Shown here: positions 16,166 through 25,121 of the stretch, piece by piece | How the letters are laid out: every line of letters starts with the position of its first letter | How positions within the stretch are numbered: the stretch's first letter is position 1 | From: Bacteroidales bacterium | Lineage (GTDB): Bacteria > Bacteroidota > Bacteroidia > Bacteroidales > Muribaculaceae | Length of the DNA stretch: 64,000 bases | Reading direction: 5' to 3' | Assembly (NCBI GenBank): GCA_003150235.1 | Contig: QAMW01000018.1 | Span: 7,106 to 71,105 of the forward strand | The notes under the pieces: generated by a model | What the model saw: the letters and a program-made list of their open reading frames with translations, nothing else | Databases searched by the model: none | Told to the model about the DNA's origin: nothing | Made by a program: the position numbers and the translations under genes

Positions 16166-17578
16166 TTAGAGATATAGTTGCTCTTCGTCAGATGCCTCTT
16201 CCTGTACCGGGATGTCGGTGTTGACATTCTTGCTGCCGACAAGACCGTAGAACAGGAGATACAACAGACATGCCACGATAAGCCAGTAGCTTGTCATGTA
16301 GCCTGCCTCTTTTGCTATAAACTGCTGGAGGAGGGGAAGGACACCACCGCCCACAACCATCATCATGAAGATACCTGATGCCTGCGCGGTATATTTTCCG
16401 AGACCCTCTACTGCAAGGTTAAAGATACCGCCCCACATAACCGAGGTGCAGAGACCGCAGATGACCAGAAGATATGCGCTTACAGGTACCATTGCCTGTT
16501 CGCCGTTAACGCCGCTGTAGACAAATTCCGGCACCGGTACGGTGACAGTCTTGGGGATGAAGATGGCGAGTATCACAAGCACGGTAGCTACCGCCGACAC
16601 GCTGATAAGCTGTGCGCGAGTCGACACCTTTCCGCTGATGGCGCCGCTGAGGCTACGGCCTACAAGCATGAGCAGCCAGTAGACGGCGACGATTGCGCCT
16701 GCGATTGTAGAGGCGTCGCCAATCACGCCTGCGCCCGATGCCTTCTGGTCGGCGAGGTAGAAGTTAAGTGTGCCCGGGATACCGATTTCGATACCCACAT
16801 AGATGAATATACCGATTACACCAAGCACTGTGTGACGGAAATTCCAGGGACTGTGGCTGTATTTTACTTTCTTATGACCCTTTGAGAGATTGGGCTCCGG
16901 AATAGCCACGAAAGATATTACGATAAATGCTGCGACAAATACGCCCATAGCGATGAAGAGCAGGGGAGTCACAGCCTGGATAGTGGTCGATTTTGTGAGC
17001 TGACCTATGAGTGCGCCAACGAAGAAGGGAGTCAGTGTACCTGACAGGGAGTTAAGCGCTCCACCGGTCTGAAGAAGCTGGTTGCCCTTGTTGCCGCCGC
17101 CACCGAGGAGGTTGAGCATCGGGTTAACTACGGTGTTGAGCATACATACGCAGAAACCGCAGATAAATGCTCCCAGAAGATAAATCAGGAAGTTGAGGCA
17201 AACGGTAAATTCCTTGGTCACCATCATGCCGCCTTCGTCGATTGACGACTGCATGGTGAAGAGGGGGGTATCGGCGCCTGCCTGGCTTGAAAGGAATTGC
17301 ACGAACAAGCCGATGACACCGATTGCCATCGCCCAGAGTGCTGTCTTCTTATAACCGATTTTTACAAGAAGGTTACCGGCGGGAATGCCCATGAACAGAT
17401 AAGCGAGGAAGTTCATCATGTTGCCCATCATGCCGAGCACGCTGTTGCCTTCAAATGTATTTCCCCATATTGTGCCGATGGGGGCGGCAAGATTGGTTAC
17501 AAACGATATCATCGCGAATAGGAAAAACATCGCGATGATGGCAATCGTTCTACCGTTGGACTGTGTTTTTTGTACCAT
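16166..17578 (-). CDS. Sugar MFS transporter, FucP/glucose-galactose family
   Basis: 470 residues with about twelve membrane helices. The FucP-type family is suggested by the first-helix segment FFLFAMISFVTNLAAPIG, FLAYLFMGIPAGNLLVKIGYKK between helices 2 and 3 and the CMLNTVVNPMLNLLGG helix. It should bring a hexose or fucose in by proton symport. Upstream of transketolase on the same strand, in a position to feed central sugar metabolism. A loop with DTPLFTMQSSIDEGG between helices 3 and 4 is an insertion relative to short FucP proteins. Substrate cannot be read from sequence. Confidence 0.88.
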   Translation of the reverse strand: MVQKTQSNGRTIAIIAMFFLFAMISFVTNLAAPIGTIWGNTFEGNSVLGMMGNMMNFLAYLFMGIPAGNLLVKIGYKKTALWAMAIGVIGLFVQFLSSQAGADTPLFTMQSSIDEGGMMVTKEFTVCLNFLIYLLGAFICGFCVCMLNTVVNPMLNLLGGGGNKGNQLLQTGGALNSLSGTLTPFFVGALIGQLTKSTTIQAVTPLLFIAMGVFVAAFIVISFVAIPEPNLSKGHKKVKYSHSPWNFRHTVLGVIGIFIYVGIEIGIPGTLNFYLADQKASGAGVIGDASTIAGAIVAVYWLLMLVGRSLSGAISGKVSTRAQLISVSAVATVLVILAIFIPKTVTVPVPEFVYSGVNGEQAMVPVSAYLLVICGLCTSVMWGGIFNLAVEGLGKYTAQASGIFMMMVVGGGVLPLLQQFIAKEAGYMTSYWLIVACLLYLLFYGLVGSKNVNTDIPVQEEASDEEQLYL

Positions 17579-17700
17579 GTGTAAACCGTTTTTGATTGAT
17601 AGTGATTCTTGATTAAAGAGTGATTTTTGGTTAATTCTGTAAAATTAGCGATTTTTTTTCAGTGGCGTATCGGGTTATGCTCAAAAACATAATATTGGCA

Positions 17701-18372
17701 TCAATATTCCCTTTCTCCGAATATTGTCGTGCCTATCCTCACCATATTGCTTCCACAGCTTATTGCGAGCCGGTAATCGTGGCTCATGCCCATGCTTACG
17801 GTGTCAAATGCTCCTGTCCCGTGCAGTGACAGTGATTTTATGCGGTCAAAAGTTGAGCGTATCGTCTTGAAGTCGCGTTCGATGCGGGCGTTGTCGTCGA
17901 CATTGCTTGCCATGCCCATGATGCCGCGCACTCTGACATTGGGTGTCTCCTCAAGGATTCCTCCTGCAAGCAATTCCGTAAGCTCGTCGGGAAGAAAGCC
18001 GAATTTTGTTTCTTCCAGCGCCACATGCAGTTGAAGCAGTATGTCGGTGACTTTGCCTATGCGACGGCTTTCCGAGTCGATACACCGGAGCAGACGCTCG
18101 GAGTCGACGCTCTGGATAAGCTCGGCGTGGGGAACGACAAGACGTACCTTGTTGGTCTGGAGGTGTCCGATGAAGTGCCATTCTATGTCGGCGGGGAGGA
18201 TGGAGGCTTTTTCCACAAGTTCCGTGGCGCGGCTTTCTCCAAATACACGCTGCCCCGCCACGTATGCTTCCATGATAGCTTCGGCAGGATGAAATTTCGA
18301 CACTGCCACAAGGGTTACTCCCCCGGGCAGTGTCGAAGTTATCTCGTCGATACGTTGTGCTATTCCGTTCAT
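17701..18372 (-). CDS. YggS/PLPBP family pyridoxal phosphate homeostasis protein
   Basis: 223 residues from MNGIAQRIDE. Key motifs are TLVAVSKFHP with the PLP-binding Lys, FGESRATELVEKA, WHFIGHLQTNKV and SMGMSHDYRLAI near the C-terminus, all on the alanine-racemase-like barrel. It binds PLP without known catalytic activity and balances B6 vitamers and amino acid pools. The frame is open to 18420, but the start at 18372 lies 1 bp after the DUF4494 stop and matches family length, so it is chosen. Cotranscription with DUF4494 is likely. Confidence 0.93.
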   Translation of the reverse strand: MNGIAQRIDEITSTLPGGVTLVAVSKFHPAEAIMEAYVAGQRVFGESRATELVEKASILPADIEWHFIGHLQTNKVRLVVPHAELIQSVDSERLLRCIDSESRRIGKVTDILLQLHVALEETKFGFLPDELTELLAGGILEETPNVRVRGIMGMASNVDDNARIERDFKTIRSTFDRIKSLSLHGTGAFDTVSMGMSHDYRLAISCGSNMVRIGTTIFGEREY

Positions 18373-18373
18373 T

Positions 18374-18826
18374 TTATTCTGCGGGTGATTCGCTGCCGCC
18401 AAGTTTTGCCTTGAATACATCCATTATAGTGGTCTCGGCGATTGACGATACTTCAAAATCAGCCATCGTGCCCTTCATGCCTTCCATGAAATTGTCAAGC
18501 GCCTCGCGGAAATTGTTGGCGGCGACAAGGATATGGCTAGTAGTCTTTTTCTCGACGGCGGTCTTTTCGTCAAGTGTTATGAAATTGACCTTGACATGAT
18601 ACCATTTGTCGGCGGCATCATCCCAGAATATTTCCGTAATATTGGTGCGTTTTACCGCTGAGATGGAAAACTCGCCGGAGATAAACGGGGTGAGTTCCTC
18701 GATAGTGCGCGCCTCCGCTTCGGTGAAGCTTAGGGCATCGACCATGTAGGGCTCGTTTACCTTTTTCTGTGTGCCGTTTTCCATCATTTTTTCGTAACGA
18801 ACTTTTGTTTCAAACCAATTGCTCAT
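18374..18826 (-). CDS. DUF4494 domain protein
   Basis: 150 residues, cytoplasmic by appearance. It opens with NWFETKVRYEKMMENG and continues with VNEPYMVDALSFTEAEARTI, both characteristic of DUF4494, a Bacteroidetes-specific family without known function. The gene is directly upstream of the YggS-type gene with essentially no gap. Whether it works with PLP homeostasis is an open inference from this adjacency. Confidence 0.88.
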   Translation of the reverse strand: MSNWFETKVRYEKMMENGTQKKVNEPYMVDALSFTEAEARTIEELTPFISGEFSISAVKRTNITEIFWDDAADKWYHVKVNFITLDEKTAVEKKTTSHILVAANNFREALDNFMEGMKGTMADFEVSSIAETTIMDVFKAKLGGSESPAE

Positions 18827-18860
18827 CTTAATATAGTTTTTATGTTGTGATTATAGTTGA

Positions 18861-19658
18861 TTATTCTGATTTTTTCAGGTGCAGATATGTGTGGATACAT
18901 CCTACAAGCAGAGCGCCTCCGATGATGTTGCCTATCGTGGCTGGGATAAGATTGCGCCATATCATCTGCCATGCCGTGACATCAGCCCCTTCGAGCATTC
19001 CGCACGGTATGAAAAACATGTTGGCGATGGAGTGCTCGTAGCCGAGGGCGACAAACGCCATCACCGGCAGCCAGCATCCAAACATCTTAGCCCCGCTGCT
19101 TTTTGCCGACAGCGCAAGCCATATCGCCAGACATACACACCAGTTGGCGCCGATGCCTTTAACCATCACCACGAGCCAGGGCATAGAGACTTTTGCCTGC
19201 GCGATGCCGATTATCGCCGAATGGTAAGGCTCGGGTGCCGTGAGCCCGACAAAATAGACCATTACGAGTACAAACAGTATTGCCCCGAGGAAATTTCCGA
19301 GATACACGAGCGCCCAGTTTACGAGCACATCGCGCAAGGAGCATTTTTTCGCCATCAGCGGCGGCATCAGCAGGGCGTTGTTACCGGTGAACAGCTCTGC
19401 ACCGAGCACTACCACCAGTATGAGCCCGATAGGGAACATGGCTCCGCTCAGAAGTTTCTGCAACGCGGGGTTGTCAGCCGTGAGCCCCGGGAATCCATAG
19501 CCGATGATAAGCGACAAAGTGCCTCCGAAAGCTATATAGACGCCTGCAAGCATTGTGAGGATTACAAATGAGGTGTAGCCCGATGCCTGCAGCCGCAACT
19601 TGTTTTGTCCGGCGTTCATCGCCGCATCGATTACTTCAGCGGGTGTTCTGGTTGCCAT
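18861..19658 (-). CDS. Formate/nitrite transporter family channel
   Basis: 265 residues with six membrane helices arranged as in FocA/NirC pentameric channels. The family start TPAEVIDAAMNAGQNKL, the LFTGNNALL segment near 89 and the WCVCLAIWLALSAKS segment near 172 fit. It probably exports formate or takes up nitrite; formate is plausible in a fermenting gut anaerobe. The N-terminal helix that gates FocA is present. It ends 34 bp before DUF4494 and begins 16 bp after the ArgF' stop, so this may be one transcript. Confidence 0.9.
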   Translation of the reverse strand: MATRTPAEVIDAAMNAGQNKLRLQASGYTSFVILTMLAGVYIAFGGTLSLIIGYGFPGLTADNPALQKLLSGAMFPIGLILVVVLGAELFTGNNALLMPPLMAKKCSLRDVLVNWALVYLGNFLGAILFVLVMVYFVGLTAPEPYHSAIIGIAQAKVSMPWLVVMVKGIGANWCVCLAIWLALSAKSSGAKMFGCWLPVMAFVALGYEHSIANMFFIPCGMLEGADVTAWQMIWRNLIPATIGNIIGGALLVGCIHTYLHLKKSE

Positions 19659-19674
19659 TGTTGCAAGCCGTGGG

Positions 19675-20628
19675 TTAAAGTGATTCGAGGATACGTTTTA
19701 ACACCACTTCTGCCGAGATTTCGCGGTTTGCCGCTTCAGGTATGACAAGTGAGCGCGGACTCTCGATTACCTCGTCGCTTACAATCATGTTGCGTCTTAC
19801 AGGAAGACAGTGCATGAAGAAAGCGTTGTTGGTGAGTGCCATTTTCTCTGCGGTGACGGTCCAGCTGCGGTCGGTGCTGAGCACCTTGCCGTAATTGGGG
19901 TCGGTGTATGCGCTCCAGTTTTTAGCGTACACGAAGTCGGCTCCGGCAAGAGCCTTGTCCTGGTCATACTCGATTTTTGCGTTGCCGGTAAACGCCGGGT
20001 CGAGCTCGTAGCCGTGTGGATGGGTTATCACGAAGTCGTAGCCTGCGGCATTCATCCACTCGGCAAATGAGTTGGGGACAGCCTGCGGGAGTGCCTTGGG
20101 GTGGGGTGCCCATGTCATTACTACTTTCGGACGCTCGACGGTCTTATGCTCCTCTATGGTGATAAGGTCGGCGAATGACTGCAAGGGGTGGCGCGTGGCG
20201 GCTTCCATAGAGAATACGGGTCGCCCCGAATAGCGGATAAACTGATTTAGAATCTTTTCCTCGTAGTCATCGGTCTTCGACTCAAAGCGGGCGAATGACC
20301 TTACTCCTATCACGTCACAGTAACAGCCCATCACGGGGATTGCCTCAAGAAGGTGTTCGGGCTTATCGCCATCCATGATTACGCCACGCTCGGTCTCGAG
20401 TTTCCACGCGCCCTGGTTGACATCAAGCACGATTACATTCATTCCGAGATTCATCGCCGCCTTCTGGGTGCTTAGGCGAGTGCGCAGCGAGGAGTTGAAA
20501 AATATCATCAGTAGCGTCTTGTTTTCGCCAAGATGCTTGTAGCCAAAACGGTTGGCTTTTACTTCGAGCGCCTCCTTCACGGCAAGCCGGAGGTCGCCTA
20601 TGTCATTTACGTTGGTAAATTGTTTCAT
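19675..20628 (-). CDS. argF': N-acetyl/N-succinylornithine carbamoyltransferase (ArgF')
   Basis: 317 residues. The carbamoyl-phosphate motif STRTR is replaced by SLRTRLSTQ near residue 47, and HPLQSFADL is present near 147, FVYAKNW near 235 and MHCLPVRRN near 273, matching the Bacteroidetes ArgF' group rather than classical ornithine carbamoyltransferase. These enzymes act on acylated ornithine (succinyl in Bacteroides fragilis) in arginine synthesis. Other arg genes are not in the window. Divergent from the LicC-like fusion gene across a 105-bp gap. Confidence 0.92.
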   Translation of the reverse strand: MKQFTNVNDIGDLRLAVKEALEVKANRFGYKHLGENKTLLMIFFNSSLRTRLSTQKAAMNLGMNVIVLDVNQGAWKLETERGVIMDGDKPEHLLEAIPVMGCYCDVIGVRSFARFESKTDDYEEKILNQFIRYSGRPVFSMEAATRHPLQSFADLITIEEHKTVERPKVVMTWAPHPKALPQAVPNSFAEWMNAAGYDFVITHPHGYELDPAFTGNAKIEYDQDKALAGADFVYAKNWSAYTDPNYGKVLSTDRSWTVTAEKMALTNNAFFMHCLPVRRNMIVSDEVIESPRSLVIPEAANREISAEVVLKRILESL

Positions 20629-20699
20629 CGGATTGCAAATTATGGCGCAAGTTACTCAAATATTTCCATATAGACGCTACCAATACCGTCAAAAAATGG

Positions 20700-20707
20700 T
20701 AACTTTG
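20700..20707 (+). promoter_or_regulatory. Promoter -7 element of the decoration cluster
   Basis: TAACTTTG, 27 bp before the ATG at 20734. No TTTG is seen at the ideal upstream distance, so the promoter may be weak or regulated. Confidence 0.5.
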
Positions 20708-20733
20708 CTTGCTAATTAACCTCAATTACTAAT

Positions 20734-22542
20734 ATGCAAGCAATTATACTGGCAGCCGGACTCGGACGCCGTCTCGGCGAGTTTACGGCGGGAAACACCA
20801 AATGTATGGTACCCGTCAACGGGGTCTTGCTGATTGACCGCATGCTCATGCAGCTGCAGCGTCTCCCCTTGTCAAGGGTCGTGATAGTCATCGGCTATGA
20901 GGGAGCGAAGTTGCGCGATTACATCTCAGGGCGTTTCCCGGAGATGAACGTGGAATATGTCGAGAACAATGTATATGACAAGACCAACAATATATATTCG
21001 CTCTGGCTTGCGCGCGATGTCATGCAGGATGACGATACATTGCTGCTTGAATCGGATATAATCGTTGATGACGCGGTTATTGACATGATATACGCGTCGG
21101 AACATCCTGATGTGGCTCTCGTCGCGCCTTATGAACCTTGGATGGACGGCACTATGGTGCGTCTTGACGAGGATGACAATATAATAAGCTTTATCCCGAA
21201 AAAGGCATTTAACTATAACGATATCGACAGTTATTACAAGACGGTCAACATCTATAAGTTCAGCCGTGAGTTTGCCACGCGCTGTTATCTGCCGTTTCTG
21301 GAGGCATATATCAAGGTGCTCGGCGACAATGAGTATTACGAGCAGGTGTTGCGTGTAATCACTCTTGTCGACACTACGGGAATAAAGGCGCTTTCCATCG
21401 GCGGTCTTCCCTGGTATGAGATTGACGACGTGCAGGATCTCCGCATAGCCGAGACCATATTTGCCGATGTCGACGCACGTCTTGAAAAGCTGCAGCACAG
21501 TTACGGCGGTTACTGGCGCTATCCGGGGCTTAAGGATTTCTGCTACCTTGTCAATCCCTATTTCCCGACAGCAAAGATGATTGATGAGATGAAAAGTAGT
21601 TTTGACGTGCTTTTGCGCAATTATCCCTCGGGAATGGGCGTGAACTCGCTCCTCGGTGCTAAATATTTCGGTGTGCGTCATGATTATGTAGTGACAGGCA
21701 ACGGAGCCGCCGAACTTATCAAGGCGCTCATGGAGCATTGCGACGGTCGTCTTGGCGTAACCGCACCGACCTTTGAGGAATATCCCAACCGTAAGGACAG
21801 TGATGAAGTCGAAGTATTTGTCCCCGACAATAACGAATTCCGCTATACAGCCGACGACCTGATGACATATTTTGCCGACAAGGATATCGCCACACTGCTC
21901 GTGATAAATCCCGATAACCCGTCGGGCAATTTCATACCGCGTCACGACCTTATGAGGCTTGTCGAGTGGACGCGCGTCAGGAATATAAGACTTGTTGTCG
22001 ACGAGTCATTTGTCGACTTTGCTGACGGTGATGACAATACGCTTCTCCACAATCGGGTGCTTGAAAACGCTCCGCACCTTGTGGTGGTGAAAAGTATCTC
22101 GAAGTCTTATGGTGTGCCCGGTCTGCGTCTCGGGGTGCTTGTAAGTTCCGACAAGGAGCTTGTCAGAAAATTGCGCTCGGCTTGTGCGATATGGAACATC
22201 AATTCTTTTGGCGAGTATTACATGCAGATTTTCGGCAAATATGAAAAATCTTACGATGAAGCTTGCCGCAAGATAAGGAAGGTGCGCGATACCCTCTATG
22301 AAGAGCTGCAAGCGGTGGATTATCTGCGTGTGATGCCCTCGGCGGCAAACTATTTCCTGTGTGAGGTGACATCGCGCTTTACTGCAGGTGAACTTACGAG
22401 GATATTGCTTGACCGGTACAACCTGTTGATAAAAGATTGCTCGGGCAAACGGGGATTTCCGTCAGGAGCACAATACATACGTATCGCCGTAAGGGACACT
22501 GCCGATAACCGGGCTTTGACCGATGCCCTTAAATCGCTGTAA
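20734..22542 (+). CDS. Fusion of LicC-like nucleotidyltransferase and CobD/HisC-like PLP enzyme
   Basis: 602 residues in two parts. Residues 1-245 are a sugar-nucleotidyltransferase fold (AIILAAGLGRRLGEFT, then KCMVPVNG, LLESDIIVDD near 105), of the LicC type that makes CDP-choline or similar. Residues 265-602 are a fold-type I PLP enzyme: TGNGAAELI (321), INPDNPSGN (391-399), VVDESFVDF (D423) and SISKSYG with PLP-binding K457. The DESFVDF motif resembles CobD threonine-phosphate decarboxylase as well as histidinol-phosphate aminotransferase. A related two-domain order exists in PntC (2-aminoethylphosphonate pathway). Likely product: a CDP-activated amino-alcohol phosphate or phosphonate. Start of a four-gene operon. 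Confidence 0.85.
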   Translation: MQAIILAAGLGRRLGEFTAGNTKCMVPVNGVLLIDRMLMQLQRLPLSRVVIVIGYEGAKLRDYISGRFPEMNVEYVENNVYDKTNNIYSLWLARDVMQDDDTLLLESDIIVDDAVIDMIYASEHPDVALVAPYEPWMDGTMVRLDEDDNIISFIPKKAFNYNDIDSYYKTVNIYKFSREFATRCYLPFLEAYIKVLGDNEYYEQVLRVITLVDTTGIKALSIGGLPWYEIDDVQDLRIAETIFADVDARLEKLQHSYGGYWRYPGLKDFCYLVNPYFPTAKMIDEMKSSFDVLLRNYPSGMGVNSLLGAKYFGVRHDYVVTGNGAAELIKALMEHCDGRLGVTAPTFEEYPNRKDSDEVEVFVPDNNEFRYTADDLMTYFADKDIATLLVINPDNPSGNFIPRHDLMRLVEWTRVRNIRLVVDESFVDFADGDDNTLLHNRVLENAPHLVVVKSISKSYGVPGLRLGVLVSSDKELVRKLRSACAIWNINSFGEYYMQIFGKYEKSYDEACRKIRKVRDTLYEELQAVDYLRVMPSAANYFLCEVTSRFTAGELTRILLDRYNLLIKDCSGKRGFPSGAQYIRIAVRDTADNRALTDALKSL

Positions 22543-22568
22543 TTATGGAGTGCGGCAAGGGTGACGGA

Positions 22569-23669
22569 ATGAAGATATGTATTGTGGGCGGCGGCAATGT
22601 CGGCACTGTGCTTGCCGGATTTGTCGCCTCACGCGGCTACGGGGTGAATGTGCTGACCGATCATCCTGTGTCTTGGAGCAGCAAAGTTGATGTGACTGAC
22701 CCTGACGGAAAGCATTTTTCGGGGCGGCTTGACTGCGTGTCGGCTGACCCGGCGGTTGTGATACCCGATGCAGATATGGTGCTGGTATGTCTTCCCGGTC
22801 CGGCTATACATGACAAACTGGTTGCCATAAAGCCGTGGTTGCGGCATGACGCACTTGTAGGAAGTGTGTTCTCTTGCACCGGCTTTTTCATAATGGCAAT
22901 AAATGTGCTTGGCAGTGACGCGCGTCTTTTCGGACTTCAGCGTGTGCCGTTTATCTCGCGTCTTGAAAGTTATGGTCACTCCGCTCACCTGCTTGGCTAC
23001 CGGAACTGTATAAAAGTGGCGTTCAGCGGTGTTGATGACCGGGACGGTATCTCTTCCATGTTTGCCGACATGTTTGCTACGCCCGTGTCGGTGCTTGCCC
23101 ATCCGCTTGAGGTGACGCTCACCAACAGTAATCCGATACTTCACCCGTCGCGTCTCTATGCCATGTTTAAGGATTGCGACGCTCCGTTCAAGGAAGTACC
23201 AGCGTTTTATTCCGACTGGACCGATGAAAGCTCGGAACTGCTGATAGCCTGCGACAGCGAGTTTCAGCTTGCCGTCAGGCGGCTTGGTATCGCTCCCGAC
23301 CATATTCCGTCGCTGCTTGATTATTATGAGTCGACCGATACCCCTTCCCTTACCCGCAAGATACGTAGTATCGCGGCGTTCAAGGGTATTCCCGCACCGA
23401 TGAAAAAGGTAGAGGGAGGCTATATGCCTGACTATGACAATCGTTATTTCACTGAGGATTTCCCTTACGGTATGATGCTGATAAAAATGGTGTGTTCACG
23501 GCTCGGAATTGCCACTCCCACTATCGACATGATTATCCGGTGGTTTCAGGAGCGTGTCGGGAAGCATTACATTGATGGTGACACCATCGCCGACAGCCCT
23601 GACGCAAGGGCGGTGGCTTGTCTTGATGCGGCATCGATCGACTATCTTATATCATCTATGATTCATTGA
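22569..23669 (+). CDS. NAD(P)-dependent opine dehydrogenase-like protein
   Basis: 366 residues from MKICIVGGG; an in-frame ATG at 22545 would add eight residues, but the Rossmann start and the AAGGGTGA stretch before 22569 favour the shorter form. The N-terminal domain is a dinucleotide fold (GGGNVGTVLAG), and the C-terminal helical domain contains TNSNPILHPSRLYAMF, matching the octopine/nopaline dehydrogenase pattern of Asn and His active-site residues. Such enzymes join an amino group to a 2-oxo acid reductively. In this operon it may modify the amino-alcohol head group or its precursor; that is inference. Confidence 0.82.
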   Translation: MKICIVGGGNVGTVLAGFVASRGYGVNVLTDHPVSWSSKVDVTDPDGKHFSGRLDCVSADPAVVIPDADMVLVCLPGPAIHDKLVAIKPWLRHDALVGSVFSCTGFFIMAINVLGSDARLFGLQRVPFISRLESYGHSAHLLGYRNCIKVAFSGVDDRDGISSMFADMFATPVSVLAHPLEVTLTNSNPILHPSRLYAMFKDCDAPFKEVPAFYSDWTDESSELLIACDSEFQLAVRRLGIAPDHIPSLLDYYESTDTPSLTRKIRSIAAFKGIPAPMKKVEGGYMPDYDNRYFTEDFPYGMMLIKMVCSRLGIATPTIDMIIRWFQERVGKHYIDGDTIADSPDARAVACLDAASIDYLISSMIH

Positions 23670-23675
23670 CCGCTT

Positions 23676-25121
23676 ATGGCTGACACGCTTGGCAGAAAGG
23701 CATTGAAAGGAACTGCATGGGCTACCGCCGACCGTTTCGGTAACATGGTGTTGCAGTTTGCGGTTAACCTTGTGCTTGCCAATCTGTTGCTTCCTGCCGA
23801 TTTCGGTGTAATTGGCGTACTGGCAATATTTATAGCGGTGTCTCAGACTATAATTGACGGCGGTTTCGGGTCGGCGCTCATTCAGCGCAAATCGCCGACG
23901 CAGGTCGATTATTCGACTATATTCTATTGGAATTTAGGCTTCTCTTTGCTCTTGTATGGCGCTCTGTTTGTCGCGGCACCGGCCGTGGCGCGTTACTTCG
24001 GTATGCCGGTGTTTTGCGATGTGTTGCGTGTCATCAGCCTTAACCTGGTCATAAGCGCGCTTGCACAGGTGCAGCTTGTAAGACTTAAGAAGGAACTTGC
24101 GTTCAAGCGTCTGGCGATAGTCAATCTTACGAGCTACGTCACAGCCTCGTGTGTGGCAATAGTGATGGCATTTCGTGGATTCGGTGTGTGGAGTCTTGTA
24201 GCCATGACGGTCATAAACCAGGCGATGATAACGATGCTCTACTGGGTGCTTAACCGCTGGCATCCGTCGGGCGGTTTTTCAAAGCAGTCGTTCAGGTCAT
24301 TGTTCGGGTTCGGGGGCTATATGCTTGCCGCTTCAATATTGCAGGAGATATGTCGTAATCTTCAGGGGGTGATAATTGGAAAACGCTTTTCGACCACCGA
24401 CATGGGATATTACACGCAGGCATACAAGCTGGATCAGGTGACATCATACGCTGTGCCGCAGGTGCTGGTACAGGTGCTTTTCCCGTTTTTCTCCAACATC
24501 CAGAATGACCGTGAACGTCTTGCCGCCATGACAGCACTCGGCATGAGGGTTATCGCGGCGGTGGTGTTTCCGGTGCTGATAATACTGATGATTGTAGCAG
24601 AGCCGCTTGTGATGACGCTTTATGGCGACGTGTGGCTCCCATGTGTGCCATATTTCCGCATACTTTGCGTAGGCGGTATATTTGTCAGCCTTCAGAATGT
24701 CAATTTTTATGCCGTTGCGGCTCTCGGTCACAGTAAAGTGCTTTTCCGGTGGAGCTTTTATAAATGGGGGATGTTGCTCGCTCTGCTTCTTGCCGGGATG
24801 ATGTACGGGATGGAGGGCATCATGTGGGCGATTGTGGCGAGCAATTTCAATATATTCCTTGTCAATGCACTGCTGTCGCGGAAATATGTCGGTTGTGCGT
24901 TGTGGCGGCAGATGCGCTGTGTCTTGCCCCCGCTTGCGACAGGACTTGCCGCCGCCGTGGTCATATTGCTGTTGCCGGGGCTGTCGTGGTGGATGAAGGC
25001 GTCGTTCTACCTGATGCTTTATGTCGCGATGGCATTTCTTTTCCGGTTACGCGCCGTCGCCGACCTCCGACGGTTTTACAACATGATTTTAAAGAAGAAT
25101 AAAGATTTTGACAATGATTGA
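23676..25121 (+). CDS. Polysaccharide flippase, MOP/Wzx superfamily
   Basis: 481 residues with about twelve to fourteen membrane helices and the family opening KGTAWATADRFGNMVLQFAVNLVLA, followed by DFGVIGVLAIFIAVSQTIIDGGFG. It should flip a lipid-linked glycan across the inner membrane. It begins 6 bp after the opine-dehydrogenase-like gene and overlaps licD by 14 bp. No glycosyltransferase or polymerase lies in this cluster, so the glycan itself must be built from elsewhere. Confidence 0.9.
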   Translation: MADTLGRKALKGTAWATADRFGNMVLQFAVNLVLANLLLPADFGVIGVLAIFIAVSQTIIDGGFGSALIQRKSPTQVDYSTIFYWNLGFSLLLYGALFVAAPAVARYFGMPVFCDVLRVISLNLVISALAQVQLVRLKKELAFKRLAIVNLTSYVTASCVAIVMAFRGFGVWSLVAMTVINQAMITMLYWVLNRWHPSGGFSKQSFRSLFGFGGYMLAASILQEICRNLQGVIIGKRFSTTDMGYYTQAYKLDQVTSYAVPQVLVQVLFPFFSNIQNDRERLAAMTALGMRVIAAVVFPVLIILMIVAEPLVMTLYGDVWLPCVPYFRILCVGGIFVSLQNVNFYAVAALGHSKVLFRWSFYKWGMLLALLLAGMMYGMEGIMWAIVASNFNIFLVNALLSRKYVGCALWRQMRCVLPPLATGLAAAVVILLLPGLSWWMKASFYLMLYVAMAFLFRLRAVADLRRFYNMILKKNKDFDND